This document shows positions 27,261 to 37,024 of a stretch of 61,430 nt of DNA, piece by piece (the first letter of the stretch is position 1; every line of letters starts with the position of its first letter). Below the pieces are notes generated by a model. That model ran no database searches. It was not told the DNA's origin and saw nothing but the letters and a program-made list of their open reading frames with translations. Source of the DNA: Psychrobacter sp. UBA6766 (GTDB lineage Bacteria; Pseudomonadota; Gammaproteobacteria; Pseudomonadales; Moraxellaceae); NCBI RefSeq assembly GCF_002453355.1, contig NZ_DKGQ01000020.1, forward strand, positions 79,498 to 140,927, given 5' to 3'. Both the position numbers and the translations under genes were made by a program.

Positions 27261-28487
27261 ATGTCAGTTATGCCAAATACAGCAAGCCATCCTGTCTCAG
27301 ACTCTTTTGACGCCCATCGCCCTTTGATCCTTTCCGATATTGCCAACCTGAGCGACAAGCATGTCATCGTTGGTATGTCAGGTGGCGTTGACTCTTCCGT
27401 ATCAGCTGTTTTGTTACAGCAAGCAGGCTTTAAGGTTGAAGGTCTGTTTATGAAGAACTGGGAAGAAGATGACGGCACTGAATACTGTACGGCGATGGAC
27501 GACCTAGCAGACGCGCAAGCGGTGTGTGACAAAATCGGTATCAAGCTACATACGGCTAACTTTGCCATGGAATATTGGGATCGGGTTTTTGAGCATTTTT
27601 TAGCCGAATACAAAGCTGGTCGTACGCCCAATCCAGATATTTTATGCAACAAAGAAATCAAATTTAAAGCATTCTTAGATTATGCGTTGACCCTTGGCGC
27701 GGATTATATTGCCACTGGTCACTATACGCGCCGCAGTGTGAATTATATGAATGCTAATGGTGTAGAAGTGGCGCAGCTGTTACGCGGCCTGGATAACAAT
27801 AAAGACCAAAGTTATTTCCTACATGCCGTTGGCGGTGACAAAATCGCCAAAACATTGTTCCCAATTGGCGAGCTTGAAAAGCCAGTGGTTCGTCAAATCG
27901 CTGAAAAACACGACTTAGTGACTGCTAATAAAAAAGATTCGACCGGTATTTGCTTTATCGGTGAGCGCCGTTTTAAAGACTTTTTACAACAATACCTACC
28001 AGCACAAAAAGGCGATATCGTCACCGACGACGGTCATGTGATAGGTCAGCATGATGGCTTAATGTATTATACTCTAGGTCAGCGCGGCGGCATCGGTATT
28101 GGCGGTGTCAAAGACCGTCCTGAAGAACCATGGTTTGTACTGGCAAAAGACTTAGAAAATAATCGCTTAATCGTTGGTCAAGGTCATGAGCACCCAATGA
28201 TGCTGAGCAATGAATTACAAGCCTATAAGCTTGACTGGATAGATGGTTTGCCGCCTGCTGATATTTTTAGCCCAGATGGCTTGCGCTGTATGGCTAAATC
28301 TCGCTATCGCCAGCCTGATCAAGCTTGTACTGTCTTTGCTAGTAATGACGACGGCTCTGAGGTTCGTGTGGTATTTGATGAGCCACAACGCGCCGTCACG
28401 CCTGGTCAATCAGCCGTTTTTTATATCGACGAGGTTTGTTTAGGCGGCGGTGTGATTGCTTCTATCGACGCTCCTTGTGGGATTTAA
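27261..28487 (+). CDS. mnmA: tRNA-specific 2-thiouridylase MnmA
   Basis: MnmA, about 408 residues. It adenylates C2 of U34 in tRNA-Lys/Glu/Gln and inserts sulfur delivered by TusE. The PP-loop HVIVGMSGGVDSSVSAVLL is intact. The catalytic Cys pair is seen in GRTPNPDILCNKEIKF and STGICFIGERRF. The frame continues up to a TTG at 27237, but ATG 27261 gives MSVMPNTASHPVSDSF and is favoured; the ribosome binding site is weak (GAGCAATTTT). About 30-40 residues longer at the N-terminus than E. coli MnmA. Followed by purB after 83 bp, an order common in gammaproteobacteria (mnmA-hflD-purB), but hflD is missing here. Confidence 0.95.
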   Translation: MSVMPNTASHPVSDSFDAHRPLILSDIANLSDKHVIVGMSGGVDSSVSAVLLQQAGFKVEGLFMKNWEEDDGTEYCTAMDDLADAQAVCDKIGIKLHTANFAMEYWDRVFEHFLAEYKAGRTPNPDILCNKEIKFKAFLDYALTLGADYIATGHYTRRSVNYMNANGVEVAQLLRGLDNNKDQSYFLHAVGGDKIAKTLFPIGELEKPVVRQIAEKHDLVTANKKDSTGICFIGERRFKDFLQQYLPAQKGDIVTDDGHVIGQHDGLMYYTLGQRGGIGIGGVKDRPEEPWFVLAKDLENNRLIVGQGHEHPMMLSNELQAYKLDWIDGLPPADIFSPDGLRCMAKSRYRQPDQACTVFASNDDGSEVRVVFDEPQRAVTPGQSAVFYIDEVCLGGGVIASIDAPCGI

Positions 28488-28570
28488 TTTTAGAGAACCT
28501 TTAATCTTTACTTAATTCTTAATCACTTTTAATAACTAAATCACTTCCAATCACTATTTGAGGTATTGCT

Positions 28571-29974
28571 ATGACCAACCCTTTATCTGCCCTAACCGCC
28601 CTATCCCCAATTGACGGCCGTTACGCGTCAAAAGCTGACAGCTTACGTCCTTATTTATCTGAATTCGGTTTGATTAAAGCCCGCGTTACTGTTGAGGTTC
28701 GCTGGTTGCAGTCTTTGGCGGATAATAGTGCCATCGGTGAATTGGCGGCATTTGATGAAGAGACCAATAGCTTTTTAAATAGTATCGTCGATAATTTTAG
28801 TGAAGCGGATGCGCAAGCGATTAAAGATATCGAAGCGACTACCAATCATGATGTGAAAGCGGTTGAATACTTTATCAAAGACAAGTTCCGCGGCAATCAG
28901 CAATTAGAAGATAGCTTGGAGTTTATTCATTTCGCTTGTACCAGTGAAGATATTAATAACTTATCCTATGCACTGATGCTAAAAGACAGCCGCGAGATTG
29001 TGATTGCTAAAATGCAACAAGTAACTGATAGCATCGTTGATTTGGCAATTACTCATGCTGACCAACCAATGCTGTCACGCACGCACGGTCAAACGGCGAG
29101 TCCAACCACCCTTGGTAAAGAGATGGCAAACGTCGCTTATCGCCTAGCGCGTCAAATAAAACAAATCGGTCAAGTAGAGCTACTCGGTAAAATCAATGGC
29201 GCGGTTGGTAACTATAACGCGCATTTCTCCGCCTACCCAGATGTTGATTGGCAGAGCCATGCCGAAGCCTTTATTGATCATCGTCTAGCGCTAACCTTTA
29301 ACCCATACACCACGCAGATTGAGCCACACGACTATATTGCTGAGCTGTTTGATGCAGTCAAACGCTTCAATACTATTTTAATCGATTTCAACCGTGATAT
29401 TTGGCAATATATTAGCTTAGGCTATTTTAAGCAGCGCCTAAAAGATGGTGAAGTAGGCTCTTCTACCATGCCGCATAAAGTCAACCCGATTGATTTTGAA
29501 AACTCTGAAGGTAATCTAGGCGTTGCTAATGCCATGCTTGCACATCTGGGCGAAAAGCTACCAATTTCACGAATGCAGCGCGATTTATCAGACTCGACCG
29601 TTCTGCGTAATATCGGTGTTGGCTTAGCACAAAGCATGATTGCTTATGATGCTTGCCTAAAAGGCGTCGGTAAGCTTGAATTGAATGCGCAGCGCTTGAA
29701 CGATGATTTAGATAATGCTCAAGAAGTATTGGCTGAGCCTATTCAAACTGTGATGCGTCGCTACCGTGTTGAAAACCCATACGAGAAACTAAAAGCCTTG
29801 ACTCGTGGTAATGCCATGACCCGCGAAGCGATGCTGACCTTTGTTGAAAGTGATGAGTTGTCTGCGGTGAGCGACGCTGATAAATCACGCCTACGTGACA
29901 TGACGCCAGCAACTTATGTGGGAAATGCCGCTGAGCAGGCGCGTACTATTAAAGAGTGGATTGCTAAGATTTAA
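28571..29974 (+). CDS. purB: Adenylosuccinate lyase
   Basis: PurB, 467 residues. It catalyses two fumarate-releasing steps in purine synthesis (SAICAR to AICAR, and adenylosuccinate to AMP). The fumarase/aspartase superfamily signature SSTMPHKVNPIDFENSEGN is intact, as are the catalytic-His segment TSPTTLGKEMAN with SRTHGQTAS and the N-terminal LSPIDGRYASKADSLRPYLSEFGL. It is the E. coli-like subfamily by this N-terminus. Probably coexpressed with mnmA, as no terminator was seen between them. Confidence 0.97.
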   Translation: MTNPLSALTALSPIDGRYASKADSLRPYLSEFGLIKARVTVEVRWLQSLADNSAIGELAAFDEETNSFLNSIVDNFSEADAQAIKDIEATTNHDVKAVEYFIKDKFRGNQQLEDSLEFIHFACTSEDINNLSYALMLKDSREIVIAKMQQVTDSIVDLAITHADQPMLSRTHGQTASPTTLGKEMANVAYRLARQIKQIGQVELLGKINGAVGNYNAHFSAYPDVDWQSHAEAFIDHRLALTFNPYTTQIEPHDYIAELFDAVKRFNTILIDFNRDIWQYISLGYFKQRLKDGEVGSSTMPHKVNPIDFENSEGNLGVANAMLAHLGEKLPISRMQRDLSDSTVLRNIGVGLAQSMIAYDACLKGVGKLELNAQRLNDDLDNAQEVLAEPIQTVMRRYRVENPYEKLKALTRGNAMTREAMLTFVESDELSAVSDADKSRLRDMTPATYVGNAAEQARTIKEWIAKI

Positions 29975-29981
29975 TTGGCTA

Positions 29982-30028
29982 TAAAAAAATAGATATAAAT
30001 GAGTAGGATGACCTATTCATTTATATCT
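29982..30028 (-). terminator. Terminator hairpin between purB and lipoprotein gene
   Basis: A 17-bp stem (one G-U) AGATATAAATGAGTAGG / CCTATTCATTTATATCT with loop ATGA. The A7 tract on its left becomes the U tract for the minus-strand lipoprotein gene. On the plus strand the U tract is poor. Confidence 0.8.
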
Positions 30029-30095
30029 CAATCAATAACAACCTTACTTCACATACTATGGTTTGTATTAAAAGACATAGTTGACGGGTAAGGTT

Positions 30096-30296
30096 TTATT
30101 TCTTACTCTTTTTATCATCATTCTCATCGTCATCACTGTCGCCCGGTATGATTGCTTTACCGACCGCAACCGTGCCTTTGACCACGCCTTTGGTGGTTTT
30201 ATAAGCGATTTTTGCCGGTACTGTCACAATCTTATGCACACAAGCTTGCAGCATAAAAACGCTGGCGATAATGACGATAAAGTGTAATTTTTTCAT
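30096..30296 (-). CDS. Small lipoprotein, function unknown
   Basis: A 66-residue lipoprotein: MKKLHFIVIIASVFMLQACVHK, with lipobox LQAC and lipidation at Cys19. The mature part has VHKIVTVPAKIAYKTTKGVVKGTVAVGKAIIPG and then an Asp/Lys-rich tail (DSDDDENDDKKSKK). Small lipoproteins with this VHK.VTVP pattern occur in Moraxellaceae, as far as I recall. A frame on the opposite strand is a shadow. It is divergent from the roxA-like gene. Confidence 0.8.
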   Translation of the reverse strand: MKKLHFIVIIASVFMLQACVHKIVTVPAKIAYKTTKGVVKGTVAVGKAIIPGDSDDDENDDKKSKK

Positions 30297-30439
30297 AAAT
30301 TTCCTAGGGTAAATAAGATATTCCGACGAACATTATTATTCATATAATCATCAGTTAGATGACAATCATAAACTAATACACTCTGTCTATAAAGCCATCA
30401 TTCATAATATAATCGCGATTCAACCATACGGATTTACCC

Positions 30440-31615
30440 ATGACTTCTATGCCACTTTGTTTACCCGATTCAATGACTCCAGAGCATTTTTTAACAGAAT
30501 ATTGGCAAAAAAAACCACTATTAATTAGACAAGGTTTACCGCAGTTAATTGGAATGTTTGAGCCAGACGATATGCTAGGTTTGGCGCTAGAAGAAGATGC
30601 CACCGCGCGCCTACTAAGCCAAGCCGCTGTCAAGCAAGCAGATGAGCCGCAATGGCAGCTTAAAAAAAGTCCATTAACAGAAGCCAATTTTGATAATTTG
30701 CCTGAACAATGGACGGTGTTGGTGCAGAATTTAGAACAGTGGTCACCTGAGCTTGGCCAATTATGGCAAGCATTTGACTTTATTCCGCAGTGGCAGCGTG
30801 ACGATATTATGGTTTCTTATGCGCCAAAAGGTGGCTCAGTCGGAAAGCACTATGATGATTACGATGTTTTCTTAGCGCAAGGTTATGGAAAGCGCCATTG
30901 GCAGTTGGGCAAGTTTTGCGATAAAAATACTGAGTTTGTCGCTGATGAGCCTATTCGATTGTTTGACGATATGGGTGAGATTGTCTTTGATGAGATATTG
31001 GAGGCAGGCGACGTACTTTACGTACCACCGAAGCTATCACATTTTGGCGTGGCGCAAGATGATTGTCTGACGTTTTCTTTTGGCTGTCGTCGTCCAAATT
31101 TGATGCAAATTATCGACAGTATGGCTGATATCGCCACTAATGACAGCGATTTATTTGTCCCTATGCTATTACCGCAAGCGCTACAATCATCGGGTGAGTT
31201 AAAAGCGGATAGCATTGAGGCAATTAAAAATCAATTATTACAACTGCTGCAATCTGAGCGCGGTAACCACATCATTCACCAAGCAGTCGCTGAAGTGGTT
31301 AGCAAACGTCAATATGATGCACTCGTCCCTGAAGACACGCCGACGACCGATGAGATGATCGCTGCATTGGCAGCTGGTGCGATATTGCAAGCCGATTATA
31401 GCAATCGCTTGTTATATACTGAGATAGATAATGACACTGCCTTATATGCCAATGGCCAACGCTTAGATGGTTTGCAGGCAACATCAATAGCGCTACTCGT
31501 ACGCTTATCTAATGGCGAGCATCTAACGCTTGATGACATGGAAGGGATTGACTCTGATGAAGTGATGGAATGGTTAGAGAACGGCTGGATTTGGCTTAAT
31601 TATCCTGAAGAATAA
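30440..31615 (+). CDS. roxA: Ribosomal protein L16 arginine hydroxylase-like (RoxA/YcfD)
   Basis: A 391-residue JmjC/cupin Fe(II)/2-oxoglutarate dioxygenase of the RoxA (YcfD) family, which hydroxylates an Arg of ribosomal protein L16. The N-terminal FLTEYWQKKPLLIRQGLPQL is the family signature. The metal triad HxD...H is seen in GSVGKHYDDYDVFLAQGYGKRHWQLGKF (His, Asp) and in the distal VLYVPPKLSHFGVAQDD (His). The C-terminal winged-helix domain follows (residues about 270-390, LLVRLSNGEHLTLDDM). Slightly longer than E. coli YcfD (373). Confidence 0.92.
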   Translation: MTSMPLCLPDSMTPEHFLTEYWQKKPLLIRQGLPQLIGMFEPDDMLGLALEEDATARLLSQAAVKQADEPQWQLKKSPLTEANFDNLPEQWTVLVQNLEQWSPELGQLWQAFDFIPQWQRDDIMVSYAPKGGSVGKHYDDYDVFLAQGYGKRHWQLGKFCDKNTEFVADEPIRLFDDMGEIVFDEILEAGDVLYVPPKLSHFGVAQDDCLTFSFGCRRPNLMQIIDSMADIATNDSDLFVPMLLPQALQSSGELKADSIEAIKNQLLQLLQSERGNHIIHQAVAEVVSKRQYDALVPEDTPTTDEMIAALAAGAILQADYSNRLLYTEIDNDTALYANGQRLDGLQATSIALLVRLSNGEHLTLDDMEGIDSDEVMEWLENGWIWLNYPEE

Positions 31616-31640
31616 TAAGCGCTAAATTCTAAGATTAAAA

Positions 31641-31697
31641 AAAGTGCTCCGCATTTATTAAGACTCAAAATCTCAATAAATAAATACGGAGCGCTTT
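31641..31697. terminator. Bidirectional terminator between roxA-like gene and guaD
   Basis: A long stem of about 19 bp, AAAGTGCTCCGCATTTATT with an arm ending ATACGGAGCGCTTT, and an 18-nt loop. A tracts lie on the left. Confidence 0.8.
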
Positions 31698-31745
31698 AAA
31701 CTTTTCTAACCGTGTAAATTATAGTTAACTATGATTTACACTTTC

Positions 31746-33179
31746 TTATGCGGCAGCCATTTTCTTATAACGGCTTATGCCAGCGATAATCGTCTCTTCA
31801 ATGACTCTGTCATCACCGAGCATCATTAGCACAAATAACTGCTCATCGAGTGATTTGGTCTGGGTCATACGGCGCTCAAGCAAGTCCGTACCGCCCATAT
31901 CAATGACCACAAAATCCGCTTCTTTATTCGGCATGAAGTTACCGATTTTATCGTCCAATAATAGCGATTGAGCGTTACCCAAAGTAATCTGATACAAGCC
32001 TTGATGCGCGGATAACGGATTGTTTTGTAATTGTTGCACTTTATAAGCTTCTGATAACGTGGTCAACATTGACAGGCTGGTCCCTGCTCCGACGTCGGTG
32101 GCAATACTGACACCGGTATAGCTCAAGGTTTTGGATAAATCGAATAAGCCGCTACCTAAGAATAAATTGGACGTTGGGCAATGAGCGATTTGAGTGCCCG
32201 TATCACGCAGTACTTCATACTCTGGCGTTTCAAGGTAGATACCATGCGCCAACGTCGTACGACGTCCCAATAGTCCCAAATCGTGATAAACGTCGAGATA
32301 ACCCTTATGGTTCGGATAAAGCTCACGAACAAAAGCAATCTCATCAAGGTTTTCAGCCAGATGCGTTTGCAGATACACACTGTCATAGCTGCGATATAAT
32401 TCACCTGTCATTTGCAACTGCTTTGGCGTTGAAGTAATGGCAAATCTTGGCGTAATCGCGACATGCTGGCGGCCACGATCATGCCATTTATCAATGATGT
32501 TTTGCGAATCACGGATGCCCTGCTCGGTCGGCACACACAAATGCTCAGGGGCATTTTGATCCATCAATACGTTTCCGGTAATCATTCGCGTATTAAGACG
32601 GGTACTTTCTTCAAAAAATGCCTCAACCGACTCAGGATGACTGGTCGAAAACACCAAAGCGCTAGTGGTTCCGTTAGCAAGTAGCTGATTTAAAAAGAAC
32701 TTAGACGTATCGTGCGCAACCTTTGGATCACCAAAATTGGCCTCAGTGACGAAGGTATAGTTATTGAGCCAATCAAGCAATTGCTCACCAAACGCGGCAA
32801 TCATATCTATCTGCGGATAGTGCACATGGGTATCGATGAAGCCTGGCATGATAAGCTTGTGCTGGTAATCATGTACTTGTACGGGCGCTCGGCCATCTGC
32901 GTTGCCATACTCTGATATCATGGCTGCACTATGACCATAGTCAACCACCTGACCAGTCGTATCATCGACTACCAGCGCACCGTTCGCGATATACTCAGGA
33001 TAAACCTTAACGCCTGCAACCACTGGCAGCAAAGTGACGTTTTTATCAACGACCGTAACATTTGGGCGCTCAGCATTTGTTAAATTAGTGGTATCTAAAG
33101 TGGCACGCTGCGTTCTTTCCACCAAATTTTCTTCAGTTAAGTAGTGCAGCAGTTGCGCTTGATAAATATGTATAGTCAT
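31746..33179 (-). CDS. guaD: Guanine deaminase
   Basis: GuaD, about 477 residues, an amidohydrolase that deaminates guanine to xanthine. Zn ligands are seen in MPGFIDTHVHYPQIDMIAAFGEQLLDWLNNYTF (HxH), LQTHLAENLDEI, TTLAHGIYL and the Asp in ATDVGAGTSLSML. IAHCPTSNLFLGSGLF is a guanine-deaminase signature. The frame reaches GTG 33191; ATG 33179, with GAGA upstream, is preferred. The first 70 residues are longer than usual. It is followed upstream on the same strand by xdhC, xdhB and xdhA, whose product uses the xanthine made here. Confidence 0.95.
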   Translation of the reverse strand: MTIHIYQAQLLHYLTEENLVERTQRATLDTTNLTNAERPNVTVVDKNVTLLPVVAGVKVYPEYIANGALVVDDTTGQVVDYGHSAAMISEYGNADGRAPVQVHDYQHKLIMPGFIDTHVHYPQIDMIAAFGEQLLDWLNNYTFVTEANFGDPKVAHDTSKFFLNQLLANGTTSALVFSTSHPESVEAFFEESTRLNTRMITGNVLMDQNAPEHLCVPTEQGIRDSQNIIDKWHDRGRQHVAITPRFAITSTPKQLQMTGELYRSYDSVYLQTHLAENLDEIAFVRELYPNHKGYLDVYHDLGLLGRRTTLAHGIYLETPEYEVLRDTGTQIAHCPTSNLFLGSGLFDLSKTLSYTGVSIATDVGAGTSLSMLTTLSEAYKVQQLQNNPLSAHQGLYQITLGNAQSLLLDDKIGNFMPNKEADFVVIDMGGTDLLERRMTQTKSLDEQLFVLMMLGDDRVIEETIIAGISRYKKMAAA

Positions 33180-33364
33180 AATAAATCTCACAATAATGAA
33201 TAGGTATTTTGATTAAAAACCAATCCCTATTGTCTATTTACCCTAATACGAGCACAAAGTTACTGAACGCAGCCGATAAAACATTATGGCCGACGGAGCT
33301 AATAACTAATAGTGTCTTTAGGGTAGACAGAAAAATAGATGATTAAAAAATCTGTCGATTAAGG

Positions 33365-34378
33365 TTAATGTTCGTTATAAAGCTGCAAAACTTGTGCGGC
33401 GATGGAAACCGCAACTGCCATTGGCTCTTTGCCACCCGTGTTAAGACCAATTGGCATGGTTAATTTATCGACTATTTGCTCGCTATAACCGCGCTGAAGC
33501 AAACGATCTCTAAAACGTTTGGCTTTGGTTGCTGAGCTGATACAGCCAAGATAAGGCAGTGAAGATGACTCGCTAACGCTATTAGTACCAACATTTGCAT
33601 TGATTTTTACATAAGCATCTAACGTTGCACGCACCAAATCAAAATCAAGGCTGTGATCATGAGTCATCACTAAAATAAAATACTGAGTGCCTTTTTTTAT
33701 TGAACCAGCTCTCATACTATTGGCAATAAACGGCTGAATAAAATCAACCGGATCTTCCTCAATATGCGGACGAATATGTGTAGGCAGTTGATAAGTCACT
33801 GGTCCATCTACAGTGCTAGCATCTGCCTTCAAATATCGCTTGAACATCTCAGCGCGGCTATCCACCCAATCCACTTGACAAGGCAGTTCAGCAAGCAAGG
33901 TCATCAGTGCAGCGGCAACATGGCCTGCGCCAAATACCAATAGCGACATCGGCGGTGTCACATTAAAGCATTCAAACATCACTGTGACACTACCGCCACA
34001 GCACTGGGCCAATTTAGCGCCTAATGGATAGTGCTTGGTATAGACTGCATGGCGGCGTACTAATCGGGCTTTTTCAGACTTACCCGCTTTTAATGGTTGA
34101 GAACTTCTATCTTCAGTCGTATCAATCTCACCATTAAGCAATTGCCGCGCTGTTATCGTCACATCATGTTCAAGACTACCACCGCCCAAGGTGTCACAGA
34201 TACCGTCCAGCGTGACAATCATTTTCGATTGTAGCTCGCGAGGCGCCGAACCATTGACGGCAACGACGGTTGCCAAAACGTGCGCGACTCCTTGCTGTTG
34301 AAATTGCGCCAGTCCGTCGTACCATTTCTTTGGTGGCATCGATGACGCTAATGAGCTACTCACTATGAGCCGGTCCAC
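33365..34378 (-). CDS. xdhC: Xanthine dehydrogenase accessory protein XdhC
   Basis: A 337-residue XdhC. This chaperone binds molybdenum cofactor, promotes its sulfuration and inserts it into XdhB. The N-terminal XdhC/CoxI domain (FQQQGVAHVLATVVAVNGSAPRELQSKMIVTLDGICDTLGGGSLEHDV) and C-terminal Rossmann domain (MSLLVFGAGHVAAALMTLLAELPCQVDWVDSRAEMF, then YFILVMTHDHSLDFDLV) are both clear. It overlaps the xdhB end by about 23 bp. The start could be GTG 34378, GTG 34363 (GTGAGTAG, overlapping the xdhB stop) or ATG 34339; no ribosome binding site decides it. Translational coupling is likely. Confidence 0.92.
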   Translation of the reverse strand: MDRLIVSSSLASSMPPKKWYDGLAQFQQQGVAHVLATVVAVNGSAPRELQSKMIVTLDGICDTLGGGSLEHDVTITARQLLNGEIDTTEDRSSQPLKAGKSEKARLVRRHAVYTKHYPLGAKLAQCCGGSVTVMFECFNVTPPMSLLVFGAGHVAAALMTLLAELPCQVDWVDSRAEMFKRYLKADASTVDGPVTYQLPTHIRPHIEEDPVDFIQPFIANSMRAGSIKKGTQYFILVMTHDHSLDFDLVRATLDAYVKINANVGTNSVSESSSLPYLGCISSATKAKRFRDRLLQRGYSEQIVDKLTMPIGLNTGGKEPMAVAVSIAAQVLQLYNEH

Positions 34379-36926
34379 GGGCCGTTGAGACGTTGGGGTT
34401 TTCTATCGCCTCAGGCTGATCATCAAACAGTTGACCTTCAGACTCTGGTGGGTTCACATCTTTGCCATGAGGCACTTGCTGTGGTAACACCCGATCATCA
34501 TCAATGCCGCAATCATCGTCAGCTGGCGTTAAGCTCTCTACAGTTTCCGCTTCTGCTTTAGAAGCAATCTCCCACTCTTGACCTTGTAATCGCATTACTG
34601 CTTTCAGAACTGCCTCTGGCGTCGCAGGCATGGTCAGCTCTGGATTTTTCTTATAATCACCTAAGCTTGCAATGGCATTATTTATCGCACACCAAACGCT
34701 CGCTGCTAGCATAAATGGTGGCTCACCAACGGCTTTAGAATTATAAATGGTCTGCTCTTCATTTTTACGGTCAAACAGTTTGACGCTCCATTGTTTAGGC
34801 AAATCATGTGCCGTTGGAATTTTATAATTAGCCGGGCTGTTAGAAGCCAGATTGCCTTTTTTATCCCAAATAAGCTCTTCAGTAGTCAGCCACCCCATCC
34901 CTTGAACAAAGGCGCCTTCAATCTGACCGATATCGACAGCAGGGTTAATCGATTGTCCAACATCATGCAAGATATCGCAGCGCAGCACCTTGTACTCACC
35001 CGTTAAGGTATCAATCTCAACCTCAGCACAGGCGGCGCCCAAAGCAAAGTAAAAGAAGGGTCGACCCCACGCTTTTGAGCGGTCATAAAATATCTTGGGC
35101 GTTTTATAATAACCCGTAGAAGACAAGCTGATACGGTGCTGATAAGCCAGCAAGATAAAATCTGCAAAGGTGAGCACCTCTTTTTCAGCGATATGAACGT
35201 GATTGCGCTCAAATTTAATGTCTTCAGCATTTACTTGAAAGTGCTCAGCGGCAAACTCGAGCAAGCGATTTTTAATAGTGATACAGGCATTTTGCGCCGC
35301 TTTACCATTCATATCCGTACCCGATGAAGCAGCAGTCGGTGAGGTGTTTGGTACTTTATCAGTACGGGTCGCGGTTGCCTTGACGGTATCTAAATCAACC
35401 GCAAATTCATTGGCGACAATTTGGGCAATTTTAATATATAACCCTTGACCCATCTCAGTGCCGCCGTGGTTGACCTGAATCGTCCCATCGGTATAAATAA
35501 GCACTAAGGCGCCCGCTTGATTGAGCGTTTGCACGGTAAATGAAATACCGAATTTGACAGGAGTTAAGGCAAGTCCTAGCCGCTTATCACTGCCTTCAGC
35601 TTCGGCTTTTTTATTGGCTTCGATGATTTGTTGGCGGCGCTTAGCATAATCGCTATCCTCTGCTAGCCTCTGCATAAGAGTCGCCAAATCAAAATGCTCA
35701 ATCGGCTGACCATAGTGCGTACTTTGACCGTTTTGATAGAGATTTGACAGACGCACTTGCAACGGATCTTTTCCTAAGGTATAGGCGATATGATCCATCA
35801 TATATTCAGCCGTCAGCAAACCTTGTGGCCCGCCAAAGCCGCGATAAGCGGTGTTAGATACCGTATGGGTTTTACAACGATGACCTGCTATCTGTGCTGC
35901 TGGATAATAGTAAGCATTATCACAGTGGAACATGGCGCGATCGACGATGGCGTCGGACAAATCAGGCGAATAACCACACAGTCCCGATAACTGCATATCG
36001 ACGCCAAGTACCTTTCCGGCCTCATCGACGCCAACTTCGTAACGGTTGGAAAACTCGTGACGTTTGCCCGTAACCACCATGTCATCTTGACGATCTAAAC
36101 GCATGCTTACCGGAACATTATGGCGTTTAGCCACAATACCGCACAGACACGCCCAAGCAGCCGCCTGTGTTTCTTTACCACCAAAACCGCCGCCCATGCG
36201 GCGCACAATGGTAGTCACAGCGTGAAAAGGTAGGTCCACTACTTCGGCAACTAGCTGCTGCACTTCGCTTGGGTGCTGCGATGAAGTATAAACTTCAAGA
36301 CCACCATCATCACATGGGACAACGTAAGAAACCTGACCTTCAAGATAAAAGTGCTCTTGACCAAGCATATGAATATGCCCTGCAATGCGCGTTGGTGCTG
36401 ATTTTAGCTCAGCTTGCGTATCACCGCGCTTCATAAAGTGGCTCGGCCGTACAAACTGCTCCTGCTCAAGCGCTTGATCAATCGTCAATATTGCTGTTAA
36501 TGGTTCATACTCTACCACCGCATTCAGCACCGCTTTTTTGGCGGCACGATGACTGGTTGCGACAACCGCAAACAAGGTTTGACCCACATATTCTGTGACT
36601 TTGTCTACCATTAAGGGATCGCCATCGAACACTGGTCCTATATCAGTTTTGGCTGGCAAGTCTTGAAAAGTAACAATATCGACTACCCCCTCCGCTGCTC
36701 TTACCGCACTTAAATCCATGTTTAATACACGTGCATGGGCATGAGTGCTTTTACCAACAGCTAAATGTAGGGTGCTTTGCGGTTTTAACATGTCATCGAC
36801 GTAGGTGGCCGTTCCCATTACATGACTAATAACACTGTCATGCTTGGCGCCGGTGCCGATTTTATTTTTGGGCGGCCGTACTCGGCGTATACTATAACTG
36901 TCAAACAATGAAGAATGATGACTCAT
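34356..36926 (-). CDS. xdhB: Xanthine dehydrogenase molybdopterin subunit XdhB
   Basis: The Mo-cofactor subunit of heterodimeric xanthine dehydrogenase, 856 residues. It oxidises hypoxanthine and xanthine to urate. Key segments: RMGGGFGGKETQAAAWACLCG and RAFGGPQG-like TVSNTAYRGFGGPQGLLTAEYMMDHIA (catalytic Arg loop), QVNHGGTEMGQGLYIKIAQIVANEF (Moco-binding), and KAVGEPPFMLAASVWCAINNAI with the catalytic Glu. Typical XdhB is about 780 residues. Here the last 75 or so (from SKAEAETVESLTPADDDCG to the end) form an acidic, low-complexity tail rich in Asp, Glu and Pro. It lies 98 bp downstream of xdhA. Confidence 0.95.
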   Translation of the reverse strand: MSHHSSLFDSYSIRRVRPPKNKIGTGAKHDSVISHVMGTATYVDDMLKPQSTLHLAVGKSTHAHARVLNMDLSAVRAAEGVVDIVTFQDLPAKTDIGPVFDGDPLMVDKVTEYVGQTLFAVVATSHRAAKKAVLNAVVEYEPLTAILTIDQALEQEQFVRPSHFMKRGDTQAELKSAPTRIAGHIHMLGQEHFYLEGQVSYVVPCDDGGLEVYTSSQHPSEVQQLVAEVVDLPFHAVTTIVRRMGGGFGGKETQAAAWACLCGIVAKRHNVPVSMRLDRQDDMVVTGKRHEFSNRYEVGVDEAGKVLGVDMQLSGLCGYSPDLSDAIVDRAMFHCDNAYYYPAAQIAGHRCKTHTVSNTAYRGFGGPQGLLTAEYMMDHIAYTLGKDPLQVRLSNLYQNGQSTHYGQPIEHFDLATLMQRLAEDSDYAKRRQQIIEANKKAEAEGSDKRLGLALTPVKFGISFTVQTLNQAGALVLIYTDGTIQVNHGGTEMGQGLYIKIAQIVANEFAVDLDTVKATATRTDKVPNTSPTAASSGTDMNGKAAQNACITIKNRLLEFAAEHFQVNAEDIKFERNHVHIAEKEVLTFADFILLAYQHRISLSSTGYYKTPKIFYDRSKAWGRPFFYFALGAACAEVEIDTLTGEYKVLRCDILHDVGQSINPAVDIGQIEGAFVQGMGWLTTEELIWDKKGNLASNSPANYKIPTAHDLPKQWSVKLFDRKNEEQTIYNSKAVGEPPFMLAASVWCAINNAIASLGDYKKNPELTMPATPEAVLKAVMRLQGQEWEIASKAEAETVESLTPADDDCGIDDDRVLPQQVPHGKDVNPPESEGQLFDDQPEAIENPNVSTARGPAHSE

Positions 36927-37024
36927 GATAGCTCTCTCTTATATCTTTTTTAAATGGCGGTGTTTCTTTTACACACATGAAAGCGTCTGTAGATAGTAAA
37001 ATATCTGTGTAACGTTAATAAACG

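Noticed and set aside
30081..30287. 68-codon plus-strand frame opposite the small lipoprotein
   Set aside because: The minus-strand frame has a clear lipobox, a typical MKK signal and a terminator; this one is its shadow.
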